The notes beneath the pieces were generated by a model. The model was not told where the DNA came from. It saw nothing but the letters and a program-made list of their open reading frames with translations, and did not search any database. The position numbers and the translations under genes are program-made. Below, piece by piece: positions 18,290-27,674 of a stretch of 64,000 nucleotides of DNA. Every line of letters starts with the position of its first letter. The stretch's first letter is position 1. Origin of the DNA: Emticicia sp. BO119 (GTDB lineage Bacteria; Bacteroidota; Bacteroidia; Cytophagales; Spirosomataceae); NCBI RefSeq assembly GCF_013912375.1, contig NZ_JACETV010000007.1, positions 62,001-126,000 on the forward strand, given 5' to 3'.

Positions 18290-18748
18290 TTATTCAACCG
18301 CATAATATTTATGTGCATTGAAGGCAATAGGTAGCCCGATCATCAACATCAGGACTACCATGCCCACAACAGCTTGGGTTATATTAAAAGGTCCTCGGGT
18401 AACATTCGACAAAGGCACTACGATACGATTCATGATTACCCATACAAATGCGCCGTATAAGAGGCCAGAGGCTATTCTGTTAACAGACAAAAAACCGATT
18501 CTGGGGAAAATCCAGAAATAGAAAAAAGTAAAGGCATAGGCTATTATATAATGAAACAGTAAGCCCCAGAGAATCATGATATTTCCACCGCTAAAGGCTT
18601 CTTTGCCAAATATCCCGCTGGCGATGTAATGAAATATCTTGCTGGGAAACTTGCCATTCATGATTGTTGATGAAATAATTGCTCCGGTAAGGTCTAATGA
18701 GCCTGCAATAAATCCGGTTAACAGGATAACTTTATAATAGGGTTTCAT
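18290..18748 (-). CDS. Four-helix inner-membrane protein of unknown function
   Basis: Protein of 152 residues with four membrane helices (about 7-28, 55-80, 90-113 and 122-142) and family-like motifs GFIAGSLDLTGAII, YIASGIFG and SGLLYGAFVWVIMN. It vaguely resembles YagU/DUF1440-type membrane proteins, but this is not secure. It converges on the AraC gene (a short GCGGTT/AACCGC hairpin spans its stop codon) and diverges from a membrane-tethered regulator-like gene. Confidence 0.75.
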   Translation of the reverse strand: MKPYYKVILLTGFIAGSLDLTGAIISSTIMNGKFPSKIFHYIASGIFGKEAFSGGNIMILWGLLFHYIIAYAFTFFYFWIFPRIGFLSVNRIASGLLYGAFVWVIMNRIVVPLSNVTRGPFNITQAVVGMVVLMLMIGLPIAFNAHKYYAVE

Positions 18749-18862
18749 AACAGAGATTAAATGGGTTGGTTTTTCATAGGTCGACGACAGTACAAAAAAC
18801 TAAATTTTAAATCGTATTTTTACAATCAAAAGCCGTTCAATCCGTGTCAAAATACGTTCAAA

Positions 18863-20146
18863 ATGAATCCGATAGAAGATAAAGAACTGGTGCAACGCTG
18901 TTTGCTTGAGTTAAAAAAACAAATGGGCTATGCCGAACATATCAAGTTGTCGCAGCGTGATATGGAGCATTTGAGTGAGGCTATCGAAGCCAGAACAAAG
19001 ATTCTTATCAGTCTGTCAACGCTCAAGCGTATCCTGAACGGACAGTTCGACAGACTGCCACAAACTTCTACGCTCAATGCCCTTACCATCTTTATCGGTT
19101 ATACAGGTTGGCACGATTTCAAGACCCGGAAACTCCTGGAAAATCCAGTATCTGCCCTTACCGATGAAATACAACCCCCATCTAATCAAACAAATAGCCG
19201 TTCTAAAGCATGGATAGGTGTAGGTTTAGTTGTATTGATTATTATTATCGCTTTTTTATTGAAAACACCTTTATTGGGTTCACAGAATGCCGCAGATAAT
19301 ATTCAGTTTTCTGCAAAGCAGACAAGCTCACAGAATATCCCGAATAGCGTGGTTTTTAATTATAATATTGACAAAGTAGAAGCAGATAGCTTTCATTTTC
19401 AGCAATCGTGGAATGAGCGGACTAAAATTGGTATTTTAAAAAACAGCCATACACTCACAGATATTTATTATGAGCCGGGCTACCATAAAGCTAAACTGAT
19501 TGCCAATGGCAAGGTACTGAAAGAGATAGGTGTAAATATTACGGCCAAAGACTGGTTTTGCTATAGTAAAGCCAGTTTTACAGAACTTAGACCCCAATAT
19601 TTTAGTAAAGGCAATGCTATACATGATGGGGTATTAGGGGTAACCGACGAAGCCATTGAAGACAATAATATCGATTTTCAGAAAGACCAGATTTATTTTT
19701 ATACTTTCTGCCCGAAACTGATGGAGGTAGCAGGAGATAACTTTAGCTATAAAGCACGATTCCGCTTACGCAAAATTAAAAATACGCTTTGCCCCTGGAT
19801 AATGACAGAGGTCTTTTGCGAGAATTCTTTCATGTATTTCACCAACACAACTCCGGGCTGTATCGGTGAGATAAATGCCAAAATCAGTGAGCATGAGATA
19901 CGAGGCAAAACCACAGATTTATCCCCCTTCGGTTGTGATTTGATGCAATGGCAGGATTTAGAGATACGGGTTATCAATAAAAATGTAACCATCTATTTAG
20001 CCCATAAAAAGATTTTTGAAAAACCTTATGAACAATCCCTCGGCCTGATAGCAGGGATAGGTTTTACTTCTAATGGCATTTGTGAAGTGGATAAAGTAAG
20101 TCTGGAGGATTTGAAGGGGAGGGTGGTTTATGGGAGTGGGTTTTGA
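18863..20146 (+). CDS. Membrane-tethered regulator-like protein: HTH-like N-terminus, PKD-like and LamG-like C-terminus
   Basis: Protein of about 427 residues from the ATG at 18863; an upstream in-frame ATG at 18761 would add a poorly conserved leader that fits the family less well. The N-terminal ~100 residues carry the Bacteroidota motif SLSTLKRILNG...TLNALTIFIGYTGWHDFK, which looks like a DNA-binding or dimerisation helical domain. A single membrane helix follows (AWIGVGLVVLIIIIAFLLK, about 115-133), then a PKD-like beta domain with YYEPGYHKAKLIANG, then a concanavalin/LamG-like beta domain at the C-terminus. The layout is ToxR-like, with the inside DNA-facing and the outside possibly carbohydrate-binding. 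Function is not known; this reading is inference. Confidence 0.7.
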   Translation: MNPIEDKELVQRCLLELKKQMGYAEHIKLSQRDMEHLSEAIEARTKILISLSTLKRILNGQFDRLPQTSTLNALTIFIGYTGWHDFKTRKLLENPVSALTDEIQPPSNQTNSRSKAWIGVGLVVLIIIIAFLLKTPLLGSQNAADNIQFSAKQTSSQNIPNSVVFNYNIDKVEADSFHFQQSWNERTKIGILKNSHTLTDIYYEPGYHKAKLIANGKVLKEIGVNITAKDWFCYSKASFTELRPQYFSKGNAIHDGVLGVTDEAIEDNNIDFQKDQIYFYTFCPKLMEVAGDNFSYKARFRLRKIKNTLCPWIMTEVFCENSFMYFTNTTPGCIGEINAKISEHEIRGKTTDLSPFGCDLMQWQDLEIRVINKNVTIYLAHKKIFEKPYEQSLGLIAGIGFTSNGICEVDKVSLEDLKGRVVYGSGF

Positions 20147-20242
20147 TTTCACAACGTGTCACGCTTAGTTTTGACGCCAAAGGTTATTCTTTTTTATACG
20201 TATATAATACAATCCTTAAAATTAGATTCAATGTTCAAGGTA

Positions 20243-20286
20243 AGCTTGCCACGGCCTTTCTCGGACGAGTATAGCCGTGACAAGCT
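20243..20286. repeat. Nested palindrome between convergent genes
   Basis: AGCTTGCCACGGC (20243-20255) pairs with GCCGTGACAAGCT (20274-20286) with one mismatch, and the loop holds a second hairpin CTCG-GA-CGAG. No T run follows on either strand. It sits between the stops at 20146 and 20297 and may be a terminator or a dispersed REP-like element; only one copy was noticed in this window. Confidence 0.55.
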
Positions 20287-20296
20287 CACTCATTCT

Positions 20297-22474
20297 TTAC
20301 AAATTATCCAAATCCGCTTCCTTTGGCTTGGTCAATTGTTTTGATAAATTGATAGATATTCCCACAAAGAAAGTCCGGTACATCGGCGGAATCACCTCAA
20401 AACGTTGCTTGCCATCAGCCGAATAACGATAACCGAATACATTTTTGCGGGCAAATACGTTATCAAGCGTAGCATAGAATACCACAAAATTGCCTTTGAT
20501 AGTGCGGATATGGCTGGCTGATAAGCTTACATTCTGATACGGTTTGGTGTATTCTGGTGTAAAGGATGTAGTAGCAAAATCATAGTTCGGGCGTCCGCTT
20601 GTATGGGTAAAGGTAACACCTACATTCGTGCCGATTTTCTCAAAGAACTGTTTATATACCACACTCACATTGTATTTGGAAGCAAAGGTGGGGGTAGTTT
20701 CTTTCAGATAATTTCTGAACAAACGCTCAGTATCCAAAAACGAATAAGTCAGCCAGAATTCACCGTTTTTAATGCTCTTCTTATCTCTGAAAAACACATC
20801 GAAACCTTGTGCATAGCCTTTACCGCTATTATCCGTCGGCCCGGTCGGGAAACGATAGGGGTTCGGGTCATAATAAGTCGAATGTTCAACAACTAAGTCT
20901 TTATAATCTTTCTTAAACCCTTCTATTCTGAAAGTGCGGTCGTTTTTAATAATCTGATAGTTCAGAATCAGGTGATTGGCCAATTCATACCCTAATTGCT
21001 GATTCAGATACAAATAGTTTTTCTCAGGTGTCTGATAAAACTGCCCTGCCGCTAATGATATCTGACTGTATTGTCCGGTTTTATAAGCTAATGAGATACG
21101 GGGTGCAATATTGGCTTTGCTGATTACGCTGGTATATTCGGTTCTCATGCCAAATCTTCCGGCTAATTTTGGTGTCAGATATACCTCTGTTTCTACAAAA
21201 GCGGCACTATAATTATCATTTAATCTGAAATTATACTGGTTATAGATATTCCCGACTCTGATAGCATGAAACTCTGCCCCGAATAAAACCGAACTGGCGT
21301 TGTTCTTACCGAAAAGCCTTGTCATTACGGCACGTACCTGTGTGCGTTGGTCTAATCTGTCTCCGTTATCATCACTTATCTTTATTTGATCCGTATTATG
21401 GCTGTACGATAAGCCTGTCAGCAATATCCATCTTCCTTCATCAAAATTCACCTGATATGTGCCATTCGTAAATACATTCTTGTTCTTTAAATCGAAGCGA
21501 TAATGTGTACCGACTTCCTCATAAGACGGGAATGACATGGCCGACTGGCTATCTGAATATGTACCATAGAGTTTCAGGCTACTGTTTTTGGTAAGATTTT
21601 CAGTAATTGTCAATGAAGTGTTCATACCTTGTGGCGCTTTATCAAACAGGAGATTTGATTTCATCAGATTGAAAAAGGGAGTCAGGTTGGTGTAATAGAC
21701 CGAGCCGGATATACTTCCTTTGTGTGTATAAGTAGCCCCCATTCCTGCCAGATTAGCCCCGATATTCCAGCCACTCGCATCGTCAGTTTTGTCTCTGGTA
21801 TTCAGTAGTAATACCGATGAAAGTGCCTGACCATATTGTGCCGAGTAACCACCTGTGCTAAAAGCAGTGCCTTTAAACATAAAGGGGGTGAAACGCCCTC
21901 GCTGAGGTACATCAGGCGTACTACTGAAAAACGGATTCTGAACAATCATGCCGTCAATCACCGTTTTGGTTTCGTTGGCAGAGCCACCTCTTACAAATAA
22001 ACCCTCCTGCTCGCCTACACGTTGTGCCCCCGGTAATAGTTGCATTACGGCTGTAATATCAGCCCCACCACCGGCAGTTGTAACAATATCAAGTGGTTTG
22101 AGCATCACCATCTTTTTGCTGTCAGATGCCTCAAATGTACCTGCTGTAATAGTTACGGTGTTCAGCACATTCATGGTCTCCTGCATTTTAATGGTGAGTT
22201 CAAGCGTAGCATTATTTAAGGTAATTTTCTGCATATAATTTTCATACCCTACAAAACTGGCAGCAATGGTAGCCGTATCTTTTCTGCTGGTTCTGAAACT
22301 GAAATTGCCCTCAGCATCGCTTGAGGCACCATCATAGCTTCCTTTGATGAATACATTGGCACCGGGTAGGGCTTCACCTTTTTTATCTGTTACCCGTCCT
22401 TTTATAATGGTTTGGGCGAATAATTGAGGTATCAGAAAAAAAAGGAATAGGATATAAGGTAATAGCTTGTTCAT
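20297..22474 (-). CDS. TonB-dependent receptor with CarboxypepD-type regulatory domain
   Basis: Outer-membrane receptor of 725 residues. The signal peptide ends near PQLFAQ. The N-terminal carboxypeptidase-like beta domain follows (about 22-105; IIKGRVTDKKGEALPGANVFIKG). The plug has GGGADITAVMQLLPGAQRVGEQEGLFVRGGSANETKTVIDG in split motifs (about 130-180), and the rest is a beta-barrel. It is shorter than SusC-type receptors and no SusD partner is adjacent, so it probably imports a siderophore, cofactor or small ligand rather than a polysaccharide (inference). It is transcribed alone. Confidence 0.92.
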   Translation of the reverse strand: MNKLLPYILFLFFLIPQLFAQTIIKGRVTDKKGEALPGANVFIKGSYDGASSDAEGNFSFRTSRKDTATIAASFVGYENYMQKITLNNATLELTIKMQETMNVLNTVTITAGTFEASDSKKMVMLKPLDIVTTAGGGADITAVMQLLPGAQRVGEQEGLFVRGGSANETKTVIDGMIVQNPFFSSTPDVPQRGRFTPFMFKGTAFSTGGYSAQYGQALSSVLLLNTRDKTDDASGWNIGANLAGMGATYTHKGSISGSVYYTNLTPFFNLMKSNLLFDKAPQGMNTSLTITENLTKNSSLKLYGTYSDSQSAMSFPSYEEVGTHYRFDLKNKNVFTNGTYQVNFDEGRWILLTGLSYSHNTDQIKISDDNGDRLDQRTQVRAVMTRLFGKNNASSVLFGAEFHAIRVGNIYNQYNFRLNDNYSAAFVETEVYLTPKLAGRFGMRTEYTSVISKANIAPRISLAYKTGQYSQISLAAGQFYQTPEKNYLYLNQQLGYELANHLILNYQIIKNDRTFRIEGFKKDYKDLVVEHSTYYDPNPYRFPTGPTDNSGKGYAQGFDVFFRDKKSIKNGEFWLTYSFLDTERLFRNYLKETTPTFASKYNVSVVYKQFFEKIGTNVGVTFTHTSGRPNYDFATTSFTPEYTKPYQNVSLSASHIRTIKGNFVVFYATLDNVFARKNVFGYRYSADGKQRFEVIPPMYRTFFVGISINLSKQLTKPKEADLDNL

Positions 22475-22659
22475 GTGCTGATTCGTTTAAATGATGCCAC
22501 AAACCTATCCAAATACCGTACTGAGCAGTAACAATTTCCGACGAATACAGATTTTTGCGGAGTAAATCTATGTTACAGAAAGATGGACAAGCCGGATAAT
22601 TTGATGAAACTTATATGAGAATGCCGTAAATTTGTCTATCGTATTTAATGCTTACACTC

Positions 22660-23181
22660 ATGAAAAGGATTGTTATTGTAGGTTGTGGAGGTGCAGGTAA
22701 ATCTACTTTAGCACGTCAGCTATCAGAAATCCTGCACTTACCTGTGATTCATTTAGATAAGGAATTCTGGCAACCAGGCTGGGAAATGCGACCTAAAGAA
22801 GAAGAGCGGAAGATACTGGAAGAGGTAGCCAGACAAAAAGAATGGATTATTGACGGCAATTATCAAAGTACAATGCAGAGACGTTTTGAAGCGGCTGATA
22901 CGATTATTTTCTTAGACTTCTCTACCTTAATTTGTTTACGACGCGTAATAAAAAGGTATTTTGAATATCGTGGTACTACCCGCCCTGATATGACAGAGGG
23001 GTGCCCTGAAAAATTAGACTGGGAGTTTCTCAGCTGGATTATCGGTTTCAGGCATTCTTACCGTTCGATAATTTTAAAGAAAATAGCACAATATGGCTCT
23101 CATAGCAAAGTACTGGTGTTTCAAAGGCCTCAGCAGGTAGGGCAATTTCTGAATGATTTAGAAAAAAACAGTACTATTTAG
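22660..23181 (+). CDS. P-loop NTPase of the topology-modulation/adenylate-kinase-like type
   Basis: Protein of about 173 residues from the ATG at 22660 (an in-frame ATG lies 12 bases upstream). The Walker A is VGCGGAGKSTLARQL, followed by LPVIHLDKEFWQPGWE and WIIDGNYQSTMQRRFEAADTIIFLDF, the signature of FlaR/topology-modulation-like small kinases. A lid-like region with basic residues follows (LRRVIKRYFEYRG). These proteins resemble adenylate or shikimate kinases, but substrates are unknown. Single gene. Confidence 0.88.
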   Translation: MKRIVIVGCGGAGKSTLARQLSEILHLPVIHLDKEFWQPGWEMRPKEEERKILEEVARQKEWIIDGNYQSTMQRRFEAADTIIFLDFSTLICLRRVIKRYFEYRGTTRPDMTEGCPEKLDWEFLSWIIGFRHSYRSIILKKIAQYGSHSKVLVFQRPQQVGQFLNDLEKNSTI

Positions 23182-23420
23182 CAACTTTTTTTGCTTGTAA
23201 ATATCTAATGTCAGAAAATACGGTTCGCACTTTATTCACTGATACTTTTATCATTCCAACGCCGGATAAAGCTCGACCTTAAAAATCACCATTCATCCAA
23301 TCTTATTACCATTTGTATAAATTTTGGTAATAACAAGGTACTATGTATAACAATGTATCTTTTATCGCCCTATATTTGTATTGTTGAAACGAATTTAAAA
23401 CCGTTAAAGCCTTAATAATT

Positions 23421-23798
23421 ATGAAAAAGCTATTTAATTTAGTCCTTATTACTGTAATATCTGTAGGCATTTTCTCTTCATGCGGCCATAGAGGCGATAT
23501 TTCTATCAAACATAGTGAGACCAATGATTTTTATAAATTCTCGGCTCATTTTCCTAAAGACAGAACTAAAGAGGTACAGCGATATCTGGACAGTAAATTA
23601 GAAAACGGCGGAGATTTTTCCTTTGAAAATTCAAGAATAGATGGTACTATTGCCTTGGACAATAAAATGAATTTTTACATAAAGATGTATCCGGGCAATT
23701 TGAAAATAGAATTGGATAAATCGAAGAATTCATACGAGAACTATGCCCGTATGAAAAAAATGGGCGAGGAAATGGGAAAAATGCTTGGTAGTAACTAA
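23421..23798 (+). CDS. Small lipoprotein of unknown function
   Basis: Protein of 125 residues with a lipoprotein signal peptide (VISVGIFSSC, lipidated Cys about 20). The mature part is short and charged, ending in a Met/Lys-rich helix (KKMGEEMGKMLGSN). No known domain. It starts 240 bases after the NTPase gene and ends 7 bases before an AraC-type gene, so the two may be co-transcribed. Confidence 0.75.
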   Translation: MKKLFNLVLITVISVGIFSSCGHRGDISIKHSETNDFYKFSAHFPKDRTKEVQRYLDSKLENGGDFSFENSRIDGTIALDNKMNFYIKMYPGNLKIELDKSKNSYENYARMKKMGEEMGKMLGSN

Positions 23799-23805
23799 TA
23801 GATAA

Positions 23806-24612
23806 ATGGTTGAGATTTTTGATAATATACATAAGATATACCAATATCAGCCTCCGTGTGGAGAGTTGGCAGCGTATATCGAATTTTTTTCAGAATCTTC
23901 TCCGCAAGCTACGCGTGAATACATTATTGACCAGCATTTCAATGTCAAACTTTTTCCGAGCTGGACACCCACTTTCTGGTTTAACTTAGGCTCACCGTAT
24001 CAATTATTGATTGGGAATAAACACTACTCAATTAAGGCCGACGATGATGTCCTGCTTTTAAGAAACTCTATTGTTGAAAGATATAACCTGCCAACCGATC
24101 ATATTTTTACGGTTAAGTTTTCTCCCGGAGGCTTCGAGGCTGTTTTCGGAATTAAACAAAGCGTTCTTGGAGATAACCTCATTAATCTGGCTACGATTCT
24201 ACCTCCCCTGTTGATACAACAAATCAAAAGGGTAGATAATTTTGAAGAGCGGGTAAACCTCTTACAGCATTTCTTGCTCGTGCAATGGCAACAACAGATT
24301 GCGCAGGCACATCAGTTCAGAACGGTACAAAAAGCTATTGAAGCCTACCATAGGAGCAATATGGAGTATAATACTAACGAAATAGCCAGAGAGGTATTTG
24401 CCACTAATAAAACCATCTATCGTTATTTTAATCAGGTAGTAGGTACCACGCCTAAAAACTACTTTTCTACGTTAAGAGTACGCAATGCTTTACTAAATTA
24501 TGTGACTCAATCAGATTTTAGCCCTTATGATTTTGGCTATTATGACATGAGTCATTTTCATAAAGATGTAGTGAAGTTTACAGGACGAAAATTAATTGAT
24601 AATCTCGCCTGA
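23806..24612 (+). CDS. AraC-family transcriptional regulator
   Basis: Protein of 268 residues. The N-terminal domain (about 1-150) has the DUF6597-like features YQPPCGELAAYIEFF and FTVKFSPGGFEAVFG. The C-terminal HTH_18 lies at about 175-265 (EIAREVFATNKTIYRYFNQVVGTTPKNYF, then FGYYDMSHFHKDVVKFTG). It begins 7 bases after the lipoprotein gene. Ligand and targets are unknown; the peptidase gene 70 bases downstream on the same strand is a possible target. Confidence 0.9.
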   Translation: MVEIFDNIHKIYQYQPPCGELAAYIEFFSESSPQATREYIIDQHFNVKLFPSWTPTFWFNLGSPYQLLIGNKHYSIKADDDVLLLRNSIVERYNLPTDHIFTVKFSPGGFEAVFGIKQSVLGDNLINLATILPPLLIQQIKRVDNFEERVNLLQHFLLVQWQQQIAQAHQFRTVQKAIEAYHRSNMEYNTNEIAREVFATNKTIYRYFNQVVGTTPKNYFSTLRVRNALLNYVTQSDFSPYDFGYYDMSHFHKDVVKFTGRKLIDNLA

Positions 24613-24681
24613 ATTGTCCATTTTTTACTAAGTTTTGCCTATAAAAGCCCATAGCTTTGCTGAAAAATAAGACTAATATTC

Positions 24682-26130
24682 ATGAAAAAGTTTTCAATCC
24701 TCACTTTAGTACTCTTTTCGCTTAATGGAGCATTTGCCCAAAAGAGACCTGCTTATACCCCAAAAATAGAGTCTTGCCCTTGTACCTTTAAGGCTGATAG
24801 CAGCCTGAAAACGGTGTGCGGTTATCTGATTGTTCCTGAAAACAGAAATAAGCCAACCGGAAAGACAATCAAACTACCTTTTGCCATTGCCGAAAGTAAT
24901 AATCCAAACAAAAAGAAAGACCCGGTGCTTTTTACGGGCGGTGGCCCGGGTAGTAGTTCATTGGGGTTTGTTCAGTCTGCTCATCACCGTTCTTTGATTA
25001 AAGACCGTGATTTGATTGCCTTTGAACAAAGAGGAACCCACTTTGCTGTACCAAATCTGGATTGTAATGAAATAGGTGAGGCACTAAAAAAAGCCTTTCG
25101 GTATAATCTTCCTAAAGACAGTATGATATTGGTAGGAGTTAAGCAATGCAGAGCCAAATTAGTGGCACAAGGTATAGACCTATCGGGCTATAATACTGTT
25201 GAAAGTGCAGCAGATATTGAAGATTTACGCAAAGCTTTGAAAATTGATTCCTTAAACCTGTTTGGGATTTCCTATAGCGGTGGGCTTATGCCAACGGTTC
25301 TGAAAAATTATCCATCGGGCATCAGGTCCTTAATCTTAGATTCTCCATTACCTGAATTTGTTAATATTGATGAAGAAGAATTAGCTAACTTTAATGAGGC
25401 ACTGATTACGGTCTTGACTAAATATGAGGCCGATACAATAGCAAAATTGCCGTATGGAAAGTTAAAGGATAATTTCAAGCAATATTTTACGGCTATCACA
25501 GGTAAAGACTTTACTATTAAATATCTGCCTAAAGATACAAAAGATAGCCTGACCATCCACTATTCTCAAAGCGAGTTGATTGGGTATCTGGAAGGCACGC
25601 TTTTTGATTTCGGACGTTTAAAAGAGATACCCTTTATGGTTTCTGAGATGATACAAGGGCATCATCAGGTATATATGAAAGAGTTTCTGGATGGTATTTT
25701 TGGGGGTGGTGGGCCATCGGGGATGCGTTTATCAGTATATTGTTCAGATAAAATGGCTTTTGCACGTGATATTATTATTAAACAGCAATATCAGTTATAC
25801 CCTTATATGAAAGGTGCTAACTATTATGTAAATGATGTGTATCGGAGTATGTGTGATTGCTGGAAAGTACCGCCTATTGCTGCCGAAACAAAAATGCCGT
25901 TTTACTCTAAAGTGCCTGTACTGTTAGGGGCAGGAGATACAGACCCGGCAACGCGACCGATTTATAATGATATGTTCTATCATTTTATGCCTAATAGTCA
26001 GCGGGTGCTGTTTAAAGGGCGTTCACATGGACCATTAATCAGACGAGAAGGAGATAGCTTTATTAATCAGTTTCTTAATAATCCGTATAAGAAAGTAGTT
26101 TCTACGGATAAAGATATAATTGTTTATTAA
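24682..26130 (+). CDS. Exported alpha/beta hydrolase, S33 tripeptidyl-aminopeptidase type
   Basis: Protein of 482 residues with a signal peptide (cleavage near NGAFAQ). The oxyanion motif TGGGPGSSS, nucleophile Ser199 in GISYSGG, Asp419 in GAGDTDPATRP and His449 in GRSHGPLI form the triad, and the C-terminal TAP-like region carrying Asp and His is typical of S33 peptidases that remove N-terminal residues from peptides. Several Cys (CPCTF, CGYL, CDCW) may form disulfides in the periplasm. A cleavage role in peptide scavenging is likely. It is followed 82 bases later by a beta-lactamase-fold protein. Confidence 0.9.
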   Translation: MKKFSILTLVLFSLNGAFAQKRPAYTPKIESCPCTFKADSSLKTVCGYLIVPENRNKPTGKTIKLPFAIAESNNPNKKKDPVLFTGGGPGSSSLGFVQSAHHRSLIKDRDLIAFEQRGTHFAVPNLDCNEIGEALKKAFRYNLPKDSMILVGVKQCRAKLVAQGIDLSGYNTVESAADIEDLRKALKIDSLNLFGISYSGGLMPTVLKNYPSGIRSLILDSPLPEFVNIDEEELANFNEALITVLTKYEADTIAKLPYGKLKDNFKQYFTAITGKDFTIKYLPKDTKDSLTIHYSQSELIGYLEGTLFDFGRLKEIPFMVSEMIQGHHQVYMKEFLDGIFGGGGPSGMRLSVYCSDKMAFARDIIIKQQYQLYPYMKGANYYVNDVYRSMCDCWKVPPIAAETKMPFYSKVPVLLGAGDTDPATRPIYNDMFYHFMPNSQRVLFKGRSHGPLIRREGDSFINQFLNNPYKKVVSTDKDIIVY

Positions 26131-26212
26131 GGTTTTTTGAAATGAATGTATAACTTGATTGTCTATTAAAAGACTATGTAATTGTTTGATTTAATAAATT
26201 TTAACCAAATAA

Positions 26213-27607
26213 ATGAAAAGTAAAGAAAAAATCCTCATAGCTATTGCTTTTACCTTGTTCACCATCACTCATCTATCAGCTCAAAGTAAACAAGCGAAAG
26301 AAATTGATGGGGTGATGCAGACAGCATTTCAATTGGGTATTTTTAATGGAAATGTATTAGTGATTGAAAAAGGTAAAACTGTTTATGAAGCCTCTTTGGG
26401 ATATACTGATGCCAGTAAAAAGACAAAACTCAATTCATCTTATTTGTTCAACATCGGTTCTATCAGCAAAGAGTTCAATGCAGTAGGTATTATGATGCTG
26501 AAAGAGCAAGGGAAATTGAGTTTAGACGATAAAGTATCAAAGTATTTAAGCGATTTACCTGCGTGGTCAGATAAAATAAGTATCAAAAACCTGTTGCAAT
26601 ACAATAGTGGTTTGCCAGACATTAAATGGGCTGTGGTGAAGAATGATACTGATATTTATAATGGTATGAAAAAGATTGATACCCTGCTATTTAAACCCGG
26701 TACTAACTATGCGTATAACAATAGCAATGTATTCCTGCAAAGACGTATCATTGAGAAAGTTAGCGGAATGCCCTTTCATACTTTTGTTGAAAAGTATATG
26801 CTTCAACCTTGTGGCATGAAATCATCTGTTGTTGACCCTGATATGAGAGGCTCAAACGTAGCTGTTTCATTTAATAATGAGCTGGTGCAATCGCCAAGGC
26901 AATATATTTATAATATGACAGGATGGACATCGGTAACCGCACAGGATTTATATACCTGGACACAATGTTTGCATGCTTTCAAATTAATTAATAAAGAGTC
27001 TTTCAGAGAAATACTAATGCCTTTTGCCCCAAATAGACAATCAGGTCTGGGTGGTGGAAGTATGGACGGTGATGTTATCAGAGAACATATGCATCATGGC
27101 TCAAGTGCTGATTTTGAAGCATATATGTATATCGCCCCGGCAGAAGAGATTAGTGTCATATTGCTGACCAACAATATGAATAATAAAGTGTTTGATATAA
27201 AAGACGCCATTTATAATATTCTGAAAGGTAAGCCTTACCGGATGCCAAAAAAATCTTTGTTAGCGGTATTGCGAAAAACGCTGGATACTGATACGATAGA
27301 TGATATATTGGCGAAATACAATCATTTAAAAGCTACTCAAGCAAAGGATTTCAATTTTGAAAGTGAAGATGATTTGAATATGTTGGGTTATACACTCATG
27401 AACAAAAAACGCCTGGATGATGCCATTAAAATATTCGAACTAAACGTAAAACTTTTCCCTCAATCGGGCAATGTTTATGACAGTTTAGGCGAAGCATATC
27501 TGAATAAAGGAAATAATGAACTCGCACTATTGAATTATAAAAAGGCCTTGGCATTAGATCCTGCCAATAAGGGTGCGAAGGATATTATTGAGAAATTGGA
27601 GAAGTAG
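26213..27607 (+). CDS. Serine hydrolase of the class C beta-lactamase fold with C-terminal TPR
   Basis: Protein of 464 residues with a signal peptide (cleavage near THLSAQ). The penicillin-binding triad is present: SxxK as S83-I-S-K86, YxN in YAYNNSN (about 168-172), and the third motif as HHGSSADF (about 296). The last ~75 residues form a TPR pair (KRLDDAIKIFELNVKLFPQSGNVYDSLGEAYLNKGN). Such proteins include esterases, D-peptidases and amidohydrolases, and true beta-lactamase activity is not implied. It is followed by a perfect palindrome at 27631. Confidence 0.9.
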   Translation: MKSKEKILIAIAFTLFTITHLSAQSKQAKEIDGVMQTAFQLGIFNGNVLVIEKGKTVYEASLGYTDASKKTKLNSSYLFNIGSISKEFNAVGIMMLKEQGKLSLDDKVSKYLSDLPAWSDKISIKNLLQYNSGLPDIKWAVVKNDTDIYNGMKKIDTLLFKPGTNYAYNNSNVFLQRRIIEKVSGMPFHTFVEKYMLQPCGMKSSVVDPDMRGSNVAVSFNNELVQSPRQYIYNMTGWTSVTAQDLYTWTQCLHAFKLINKESFREILMPFAPNRQSGLGGGSMDGDVIREHMHHGSSADFEAYMYIAPAEEISVILLTNNMNNKVFDIKDAIYNILKGKPYRMPKKSLLAVLRKTLDTDTIDDILAKYNHLKATQAKDFNFESEDDLNMLGYTLMNKKRLDDAIKIFELNVKLFPQSGNVYDSLGEAYLNKGNNELALLNYKKALALDPANKGAKDIIEKLEK

Positions 27608-27630
27608 TAGTGTTAAATTACTGGGATTTG

Positions 27631-27656
27631 TAGAGACGTATTGCAATACGTCTCTA
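27631..27656. repeat. 26-bp perfect palindrome of the GTAGAGAC class
   Basis: TAGAGACGTATTG followed by its exact reverse complement, located 24 bases after the serine hydrolase stop and between convergent genes. Its ends match those of the palindrome at 47830-47860 (TAGAGAC...GTCTCTA), so both look like copies of one dispersed repeat family. It may also terminate transcription. Confidence 0.75.
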
Positions 27657-27674
27657 TAGAAATGGTATGTAATG

